Positions 1-4,413 of a stretch of DNA of 20,241 bases are shown piece after piece. This DNA comes from a virus, in the IMG/VR virus record IMGVR_UViG_3300003794_000021, positions 1-20,241 of that record; one strand, 5' to 3'. A model generated the notes under the pieces. That model searched no databases. It saw nothing but the letters and a program-made list of their open reading frames with translations, and was not told the DNA's origin. Within the stretch, counting starts at the first letter, position 1, and every line of letters starts with the position of its first letter. Both the position numbers and the translations under genes were made by a program.

Positions 1-4
1 AACA

Positions 5-46
5 CAAAATTTGCTTGCCATGCAAATTTGTATTTGGTACAAATTG
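5..46 (+). promoter_or_regulatory. Promoter overlaid by three CAAATTTG-like palindromes
   Basis: Three near-identical palindromes lie in an AT-rich stretch: CAAAATTTG (5-13), CAAATTTG (23-30) and CAAATTG (40-46). Their centres are about 17 bp apart. Adjacent copies also pair as longer inverted repeats (AAATTTGC 7-14 with GCAAATTT 22-29; AATTTGT 25-31 with ACAAATT 39-45). A plausible promoter, TTGCCA (15-20), 17 bp, TACAAA (38-43), sits exactly among them, with its -10 inside the third palindrome. That is the layout of a repressed promoter driving the gene at 137. The repressor is not in the window; promoter strength and function are inferred. Confidence 0.5.
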
Positions 47-136
47 GATATTCCGAGAACTCCGCCCTGGCGACGCGAGCCGGGCGGGATCTCTCCCGAA
101 ATTCAATCCACCGGCTTAAGCCGCAGGAAGCTCCAG

Positions 137-550
137 ATGATTCCGATCCAAGCGACCGGTTCGGCCGGTCAGGTGACCTCGCACGTCTATACGGCCCGTC
201 GCACCGAGGCCGATCGCCGGCCGCCGCGCGCCATTCTCACCGCCCTGCTGATGGGTGATCCGCGTCCCGACCGCTACGCCGTGTCCGAGGCGATCCGCAG
301 CCGGCTGTGCGGCGCCGTGTTGGATGGGCCCGTGGTTCCCACCAAGGTGCTGGCCGTGCTGGAGGCCCTGGCCGACGGCCCCCTGACCCTGGCGGACCTG
401 GCCGACGAAATGGCCGTCAGCCTGTCGGCTGGCAGCGATCGGGCCCAGGCCGCGCGCCTGTCGGGCCTGATCGAGCGCCTGGGCGGCCGACCATGCCGGG
501 TCAGCCTGACCGCCGCCGGCCGCGCCGTCCTGGAGGAGCAGGGCGGGTGA
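137..550 (+). CDS. Winged helix-turn-helix protein, probable regulator of the phage-derived cluster
   Basis: The protein has 137 residues. I chose ATG 137 because AGGAAG lies upstream at good spacing; the frame is open further upstream, but that part runs through the AT-rich control region. The N-terminal half is basic and unrecognised. The C-terminal half (about residues 70-136) looks like a small winged helix: helix (KVLAVLEALADG), helix pair (LTLADLADEM ... AARLSGLIERLGG), then a wing and last helix (VSLTAAGRAVLEEQ), as in MarR-like folds. DNA binding is inferred from this pattern only. It is the first gene of a tight run: its TGA lies inside the GTG start of the next gene, indicating translational coupling. 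Given its position before the late tail genes it may be an activator, but the target is unknown. Confidence 0.6.
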   Translation: MIPIQATGSAGQVTSHVYTARRTEADRRPPRAILTALLMGDPRPDRYAVSEAIRSRLCGAVLDGPVVPTKVLAVLEALADGPLTLADLADEMAVSLSAGSDRAQAARLSGLIERLGGRPCRVSLTAAGRAVLEEQGG

Positions 551-762
551 GCGGCTTGCAGGAGGAGATCGCCGAGGGCGCTATCGACCGCGCCGTCCAG
601 GCCTGCGGACCGCGCAAGCCGATGCTGTGCGCGATCATCCGCGCCGCCGGTCGGATGCTGGCGGAGAGCGAAGGCCACGACTTTGTCACCCAGGTCTGCG
701 CTGGCGAAGCCCGCCGCCATGCCCTGGCTCAGAACCGACGCGGCGTCCGCTTCGGGCGCTGA
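547..762 (+). CDS. Small hypothetical protein (71 aa), second gene of the early/regulatory run
   Basis: A 71-residue protein starts at GTG 547, overlapping the previous stop in GTGA. There is no strong ribosome binding site, which fits translational coupling. The sequence is alpha-helical and charged. It contains a short hydrophobic helix around residues 22-36 (PRKPMLCAIIRAAGR), then an acidic stretch (ESEGHD), and ends basic (ARRHALAQNRRGVRFGR). I do not recognise a family. Size, charge and position between a winged-helix gene and another helical gene suggest a regulatory or accessory role. After its TGA the same frame stays open into the next gene, so the two coding regions are in phase. 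Confidence 0.5.
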   Translation: MSGLQEEIAEGAIDRAVQACGPRKPMLCAIIRAAGRMLAESEGHDFVTQVCAGEARRHALAQNRRGVRFGR

Positions 763-846
763 GCACGACATTCGAAAGAGAAGGGGATCGTCATTTCCGT
801 CCAAGTCATCCGCCCGGAGGGGCTGACCGCGTCCGAACGCGCCGAC

Positions 847-1473
847 ATGGCGCGCGCCGATCGCGCGGCCAGCCTGGCGATCAGTCCCGCCGCCCGCCAG
901 GCCGCGCGTGAGACTGTGCTGCGCATCGCCGGCGCCCAGTTGGCCCGTGCCGAGGAATCGGAGATCGCCGCTGGGCTGATCGAGACCCTGCATCTGGCCC
1001 AGGCGCGCGGCGAGGTTGTCGCCGGGGCTTCTGGCGCCGGACCCTTGCGGATTTCCACCCGCGATGGCCTGCGCAGCCTGCGCCAGGGCGATCATATCAC
1101 CGACGCCCACTACGCCGTCGGTCTCTTATACCGCGCAGGCTTCGAGGCCCGCGGCCGTGATCTGCGCGCCGCCAGCCTGGAGCCCGGTCATAAGGGCGGT
1201 CACGACAACGATCGCTTCGTCGCCGCCCGGCTGCGGCGGGCCCGGATGCTGGACTTTGTGGCCCGCGCCGATCGCGCCGTGGCGATGTCGCTGGCCGACA
1301 AGCCCATGGCCCTGCGCCTGCTGCGCGCGGTGGCGGGCGAGGGGACCAGCCTGTCGGCCTGGGGCGCGGGTCGCGCCTTCACGCGCAATCGACAAGTCCT
1401 AGTCGAGACTCTGGACCTCGTTGTGGACTTAGCCAAGCAGATTGCGCGTGATCGCAACCGTAGGAACATTTAA
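847..1473 (+). CDS. Helical protein of unknown family, possible late-gene regulator
   Basis: From ATG 847 the protein has 208 residues, but no ribosome binding site precedes that ATG. The frame is open upstream, and an ATT at 793 lies six bases after AAGGGG (781-786); starting there would add 18 residues and give 226. The protein is helical. The N-terminal half is Ala/Arg-rich; the middle carries LRQGDHITDAHYAVGLLYRAGFEARGRD, and a basic segment follows (HKGGHDNDRFVAARLRRAR). The C-terminal part (about 155-205) resembles a DNA-binding bundle, with GTSLSAWGAGRAFTRNRQ possibly a helix-turn-helix. The layout loosely recalls small alphaproteobacterial regulatory domains such as DUF6456, but I cannot assign it. 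It is the last gene before the late promoter, so control of the tail operon is a reasonable inference. Confidence 0.55.
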   Translation: MARADRAASLAISPAARQAARETVLRIAGAQLARAEESEIAAGLIETLHLAQARGEVVAGASGAGPLRISTRDGLRSLRQGDHITDAHYAVGLLYRAGFEARGRDLRAASLEPGHKGGHDNDRFVAARLRRARMLDFVARADRAVAMSLADKPMALRLLRAVAGEGTSLSAWGAGRAFTRNRQVLVETLDLVVDLAKQIARDRNRRNI

Positions 1474-1485
1474 AGAACAAATGGC

Positions 1486-1514
1486 TTGACTGTCGGGAAG
1501 GTAGATAGTCTAAT
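1486..1514 (+). promoter_or_regulatory. Near-consensus sigma70 promoter of the tail operon
   Basis: TTGACT (1486-1491), exactly 17 bp, TCTAAT (1509-1514) matches the vegetative promoter at five of six positions in each hexamer. It starts 12 bp after the stop of the preceding gene. Transcription would begin near 1521. The -10 box lies inside AGAT-N6-ATCT (1503-1516) and next to TAGA-tag-TCTA (1502-1512), short inverted repeats that could bind a regulator. This is the only good promoter before the tail genes. Confidence 0.65.
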
Positions 1515-1520
1515 CTGATC

Positions 1521-1770
1521 ATTATGGGAGGTGTGCCTTTTGCAAGGCTTTCAACCTCCGAAGACTGAAGTTCAAACCTTTGATTTTTCCGGTTTCGACG
1601 GTTCGACTTGAGCCGCGAGCCGGTCTTTGGCGACCCCCCGCAGCTCCGTCGAGGCGCGGGGGCGTCTCGCCTGCTCATCCAGGAACCTCCCACATGATCC
1701 TCGCCCCCGCAGTCGGGAGCCGCCTGGCTTCCGCGACCCGTCCGCTCGCGCCGCTGCCGGCGGACCGCCG
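1521..1770 (+). promoter_or_regulatory. Long structured 5' leader of the tail operon (possible ncRNA or antitermination element)
   Basis: About 250 bases separate the promoter from the first tail gene, with no substantial gene. The RNA would fold strongly. Hairpin 1: GGAGGT (1527-1532) pairs with ACCTCC (1554-1559), enclosing GCCTT-TTGC-AAGGC (1535-1548). Hairpin 2: CCCCCGC (1635-1641) pairs with GCGGGGG (1656-1662), with CTC/GAG inside. Hairpin 3: GTCCGC (1740-1745) pairs with GCGGAC (1760-1765). Hairpin 1 is not followed by a T tract, so it is not an ordinary terminator. A T5 run does occur later, at 1584-1588. A put-like antitermination signal, a riboregulatory leader, a separate small RNA, or a scar left by loss of head genes would all fit. 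A mini-ORF (1694-1774) lies in its 3' part. Confidence 0.4.
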
Positions 1771-1774
1771 ATGA
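1694..1774 (+). CDS. Possible 26-codon leader peptide coupled to the tail terminator gene
   Basis: ATG 1694 follows AGGAA (1681-1685) at about eight bases and opens a 26-codon frame whose TGA (1772-1774) overlaps the ATG of the tail terminator gene in ATGA. The downstream gene has no clear ribosome binding site of its own, so reading this frame could deliver ribosomes to it. The peptide (MILAPAVGSRLASATRPLAP...) resembles nothing I know. It could be the last fragment of a lost upstream head-tail gene, or chance. Confidence 0.3.
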   Translation: MILAPAVGSRLASATRPLAPLPADRR

Positions 1775-2175
1775 GCGTGCTGAAGATCCGCGCGGCGCTG
1801 GAGACGGCGCTGGCCGCGATGAGCCCGGCCCTCGCCACGGCCTGGGAGAACATCGCCTACACGCCGACGGCGGGGACGCCGTACCAGCGGGTGTCGATGC
1901 TCTTCGCCGAGCCGGCCAACACCGAGTACGGCCGAAGCTTCCAGCAAGGCGGACAGTTCGTCGTCGCCCTGTGCTGGCCGCAGGGCGCGGGCGTGGCCGA
2001 CCTGGCCGCTCGCATCGAGCTGCTGCGCTCGACCTTCTATCGCGGCGCGGCCTTCACCGCGGACGGCCTGACCACCCAGGTCGCCCGCACCCCTCTCATC
2101 CTGGCCGCGATGCTGGAGGGCGACCGCTACGTCGTGCCCGTCCAGATCCCGTTCGTGGCCACGATCACCAGCTGA
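1771..2175 (+). CDS. Phage tail terminator-like protein (DUF4128 type)
   Basis: The 134-residue protein fits the small phage family typified by DUF4128, which sits just before the tail tube gene and is taken to cap the tail tube at its head-proximal end. Supporting features are the segment TPYQRVSMLFAEPANTEYG (about residues 35-53), the alternating strand GGQFVVALCWPQGAG (about 58-72), a helix with LAARIELLRSTFY, and a C-terminal strand YVVPVQIPFVATITS. It is the first tail gene after the late promoter, and the tube gene follows after 80 bp. In a complete siphophage, head-tail connector genes would lie directly upstream; here there is a leader and regulators. The start is ATG 1771, coupled to the mini-ORF by ATGA. 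Family assignment is from pattern and order, moderately secure. Confidence 0.65.
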   Translation: MSVLKIRAALETALAAMSPALATAWENIAYTPTAGTPYQRVSMLFAEPANTEYGRSFQQGGQFVVALCWPQGAGVADLAARIELLRSTFYRGAAFTADGLTTQVARTPLILAAMLEGDRYVVPVQIPFVATITS

Positions 2176-2190
2176 CGGCGGTCTCCGCCC

Positions 2191-2207
2191 GAAGGGACGG
2201 GCCCTTC
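2191..2207 (+). other. Hairpin between tail terminator and tail tube genes
   Basis: GAAGGG-ACGGG-CCCTTC forms a six-pair stem with a five-base loop in the 80-bp gap. No T tract follows, so it is probably not a terminator. It may mark an mRNA processing or stability boundary ahead of the abundant tube message. Confidence 0.3.
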
Positions 2208-2255
2208 CGCCTCGTCTGACCCACCCCTCCCGAAAACGACAAGGAGCAGATCCCC

Positions 2256-3470
2256 ATGGCTGTCGCCCAGGGCATCAACAAGAAGACCGTCTACAAGAAG
2301 CAGACCGGCCTCGGCGCCGCCGCCACGGGCGCGGGCGGCCAGGTCGTGCGCCGCACCAGCTCGGTGTTCCAGGCCCCGCCGGACACTTTTGAAAGCAACG
2401 AAATCGTCAGCCATCAGCAGTCGACAGGCGTCGGCCTGGGCGTCGTCAAGCCGGCCGGCAAGATCGACGGCCTGCTGTCCCCGGGCACCTACGCCGCCCT
2501 GCTGGGCTCGCTGCTGCGCAAGGACATGACGGCGGGCGTTTCGGCCGCCGGCGCCACCATCACCATCGCCGCCTCAGGCCAGAACTGGACCCTGACCCGC
2601 GCTGCCGGCTCATACCTAACCGATGGCTTCAAGATCGGCGACGTGGTCCGCCTGACGGCCGGCGCCTTCAACGCCGCCAACACCCAGAAGAACCTGCTGA
2701 TCGTTGGCCTGACCGCTCTGGCGGCCACTGTCCGCGTCGTCAATGGCGCGCCGCTGGTCGCCGAGAGCAATATCGCCAGCGCCACCGTGGCGGTGACCGG
2801 CAAGAAGTCGCTGGTCCCGCTGAGCGCCCACTCGAACGACTACTACACTTTCGAGGAGTGGTATCCCGACCTCGGCCGTTCCGAAACCTATGCCGACCAG
2901 CAGGTGGGCCAGGCCGCGCTGAACCTGCCGGCTACGGGTAACGCCACCATCAGCCTGGACACGGTCGGCCGCACCCGCACGCTGGGCGCGGCCCAGGTGC
3001 TGACCTCGCCCAACGCCGAGACGGTCACTGACATCCTGACGGCCGTGAACGGCGTGATCCTGGTCAACGGCGCGCCGGTGGCCAACGTCACCGGCGCCCA
3101 GGTGACCATCAACGGCAACGCCGCCCACAGCGACGCCGTGGTTGGCTCGAACGTGGTCGACGACATCCAGCGCGGTCGCCTGGCCGTGTCGGGCAGCTTC
3201 ACCGCCAAGTTCGACAGCGTCACCCTGCAGACCATCTTCGATAATCGCTCGACCACCTCGCTGGTGCTGGCGGTGACCGAGGACGCCACGGCAAACGCCG
3301 ACTTCGTGGTCATCAACCTGCCGATGATCAAGCTGACCGGCGACACGCCCGACGACGGCGAGAAGGCGGTGATCCGGACCTATCCGTTCACGGCCCAGAT
3401 CAACAGCGCCGGCGGCGCGGCCTTGGCCACCGACCAGACCATCATCGCCATCCAGGACAGCGCCGCCTAA
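2256..3470 (+). CDS. Major tail tube protein
   Basis: This 404-residue protein would polymerise as hexameric rings around the tape measure to form the non-contractile tail tube. The start is ATG 2256 after AAGGAG at nine bases. The N-terminus (MAVAQGINKKTVYKKQTGLG...) and the segment IVSHQQSTGVGLGVVKPAGKIDGLLSPGTYAALLGSLLRKDMT are typical of siphophage tube proteins. Around residues 108-175 lies a small beta domain (GFKIGDVVRLTAGAFNAANTQKNLLIVGLTALAATVRVV), often found inserted in such tubes. The second half repeats beta structure (RGRLAVSGSFTAKFDSVTLQTIFDNRSTTSLVLAVTED) and ends with TYPFTAQINSAGG, the usual closing strand. It is followed by a terminator-like hairpin and then the tail chaperone, the normal gene order. 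No sheath protein is present, so the tail is of the flexible or siphovirus type. Confidence 0.8.
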   Translation: MAVAQGINKKTVYKKQTGLGAAATGAGGQVVRRTSSVFQAPPDTFESNEIVSHQQSTGVGLGVVKPAGKIDGLLSPGTYAALLGSLLRKDMTAGVSAAGATITIAASGQNWTLTRAAGSYLTDGFKIGDVVRLTAGAFNAANTQKNLLIVGLTALAATVRVVNGAPLVAESNIASATVAVTGKKSLVPLSAHSNDYYTFEEWYPDLGRSETYADQQVGQAALNLPATGNATISLDTVGRTRTLGAAQVLTSPNAETVTDILTAVNGVILVNGAPVANVTGAQVTINGNAAHSDAVVGSNVVDDIQRGRLAVSGSFTAKFDSVTLQTIFDNRSTTSLVLAVTEDATANADFVVINLPMIKLTGDTPDDGEKAVIRTYPFTAQINSAGGAALATDQTIIAIQDSAA

Positions 3471-3517
3471 CTGGCGCGGTCCTTTCTCCCTCCCCCTGAA
3501 GTCCCCTCAAAACTTAG

Positions 3518-3545
3518 CGGCCGGGTCGCGCCCGGCCGTCCTTTT
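3518..3545 (+). terminator. Terminator-like hairpin after the tail tube gene
   Basis: CGGCCGGG (3518-3525), loop TCGCG, CCCGGCCG (3531-3538) form a perfect eight-pair GC stem followed by TCCTTTT. It lies inside the operon, between tube and chaperone. The U tract is imperfect, so partial termination is likely, which would keep downstream products lower than the abundant tube. Alternatively it is bypassed by antitermination. Confidence 0.6.
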
Positions 3546-3558
3546 CCAAGGACAGACC

Positions 3559-4002
3559 ATGACCAAGTTCTCGACCGAAACCCTGTTCGACCTCACCGAC
3601 CTGGACGCCGTCGCCGCCGGCGACACCCCGTTCGAAATCGAGTACGTCCGCGCCGACGGCACGGGCTCCGGCGTTTTCCTGCTGGTCCTGGGCGGCCAGT
3701 CCGAGAAGGTGCAGAGCGAGGTCAATCGCCTCGTCAACGACCGCCGCAAGCGTCAGGCCGTGGCCGCCGCCATGACCGGCCGGGCCAATCCCGAGAAGGC
3801 CGACTTCACGCCGATCGAGGACGACATCGCCTTCGGCCATCGCCTGACCGCCATCCGCCTGGTCGGCTGGCGCGGCATCAAGCAGGAGTGGTCGGCCGAG
3901 AACGCCTTCCGCCTGGTCAGCCGCAATTCCGAGATCGCCGAGCAGGTCACCACGGCGTCGAACAACCTCGGAAATTTTATGCCGGGCAAGTCCGCGGCCT
4001 GA
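3559..4002 (+). CDS. Tail assembly chaperone, short product (gpG-like)
   Basis: The 147-residue product is read in the zero frame. ATG 3559 follows AAGGAC-type Shine-Dalgarno bases at seven bases. By position (tube gene before, tape measure after) and by its -1 extension it is the equivalent of lambda gpG, which coats the tape measure during tail assembly and is absent from the finished tail. Recognisable features are the N-terminal FDLTDLDAVAAGDTPFEIEYVRADGTG strand pair and FTPIEDDIAFGHRLTAIRLVGWRGIKQEWSAENAFRL (about 83-118), common in alphaproteobacterial phage chaperones. Near its end, at codons 138-140, is the slippery heptamer; without slipping, translation stops seven codons later at TGA 4000-4002. 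Confidence 0.75.
   Translation: MTKFSTETLFDLTDLDAVAAGDTPFEIEYVRADGTGSGVFLLVLGGQSEKVQSEVNRLVNDRRKRQAVAAAMTGRANPEKADFTPIEDDIAFGHRLTAIRLVGWRGIKQEWSAENAFRLVSRNSEIAEQVTTASNNLGNFMPGKSAA
3972..3978 (+). other. Programmed -1 ribosomal frameshift site (A AAT TTT)
   Basis: The zero-frame codons read GGA AAT TTT ATG, giving the perfect X-XXY-YYZ heptamer A-AAT-TTT. After a -1 slip the next codons are TAT GCC GGG, and the new frame is open to 4349. Fourteen bases downstream, CGCGGCC (3993-3999) and GGCCGCG (4011-4017) form a seven-pair GC stem whose loop contains the zero-frame stop. This matches the lambda G/GT arrangement found widely in siphophages. Confidence 0.85.
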
Positions 4003-4349
4003 TCGCCTACGGCCGCGAGCAGTTCGAGCTCGCCGGCCGGCAGGACGACGGCGAGCCGCTGCGGACGCACCTGGAGAGCCTGGCCCGCCAGGGCGATCCC
4101 GAAGCGACCTGGCGCCTCGCCCATCCGCCGGCGCTGTCGCCGCACGTCGCCCACCTGTGGGGCTGGTACGCCGACCTCTGCCAGACCCGCCAGTCCGGCG
4201 GCTTTGGCCCCTCGCGCCTGTCGCGCCTGGAAATCCAGGCCTGGGAGCGCGACGAGGGCGTGCGGCTGGAGCCGTGGGAGCGGCGGGCCCTGATGGCCCT
4301 GGACGCTGAACATCTTCTGATCATGACGGCCCCCGCCAAGGGCGGCTGA
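3978..4349 (+). CDS. Frameshift-encoded T domain of the tail assembly chaperone (gpGT-like fusion 3559-4349)
   Basis: This frame has no usable start of its own: its first ATG comes late (4290), and GTG 3888 is buried in the previous gene. It directly continues the chaperone after a -1 slip. The fusion would be 140 zero-frame residues plus 123 from this frame, 263 in all. The T part begins YAGQVRGLIAYG and contains LWGWYADLCQTRQ, then GPSRLSRLEIQAWERDEGVRLEPWERRALMALDAEHL. The Trp/aromatic segment and the closing WE-x-LD-x-L helix are typical of GT-type extensions in proteobacterial siphophages. In lambda the T part contacts the tail tube protein while G binds the tape measure. The long fusion is expected as a minor product. 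Confidence 0.8.
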   Translation, partial: YAGQVRGLIAYGREQFELAGRQDDGEPLRTHLESLARQGDPEATWRLAHPPALSPHVAHLWGWYADLCQTRQSGGFGPSRLSRLEIQAWERDEGVRLEPWERRALMALDAEHLLIMTAPAKGG

Positions 4350-4357
4350 CCACCAAC

Positions 4358-4401
4358 CGGGCTGCGCTCTCCTCGCGGGGAGCGCGGCCCGAAGCCTTTT
4401 T
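4358..4401 (+). terminator. Strong intrinsic terminator before the tape measure gene
   Basis: A 15-pair stem, 4358-4372 with 4377-4391 (two G-U pairs, TCGC loop), is followed five bases later by TTTTT (4397-4401). On sequence alone this is a good rho-independent terminator. It lies in the 64-bp gap between the chaperone and the largest gene of the operon. Either the tape measure depends on read-through or antitermination, or its message is deliberately kept low; no obvious new promoter follows. Confidence 0.7.
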
Positions 4402-4413
4402 GGGAGAGCCGTT

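Noticed and set aside
11-136. Extension of the first gene upstream to TTG 11
   Set aside because: It runs through the AT-rich palindromes and lacks a ribosome binding site; ATG 137 has AGGAAG.
547-1473. Stop-codon read-through fusing the 71-residue protein to the next gene in the same frame
   Set aside because: The in-phase TGA at 760-762 has no known read-through context, and a Shine-Dalgarno sequence for the second gene explains its translation.
1527-1559. Ordinary intrinsic terminator for the early genes
   Set aside because: The stem is good but is followed by mixed sequence without a T tract, and it lies downstream of a new promoter.
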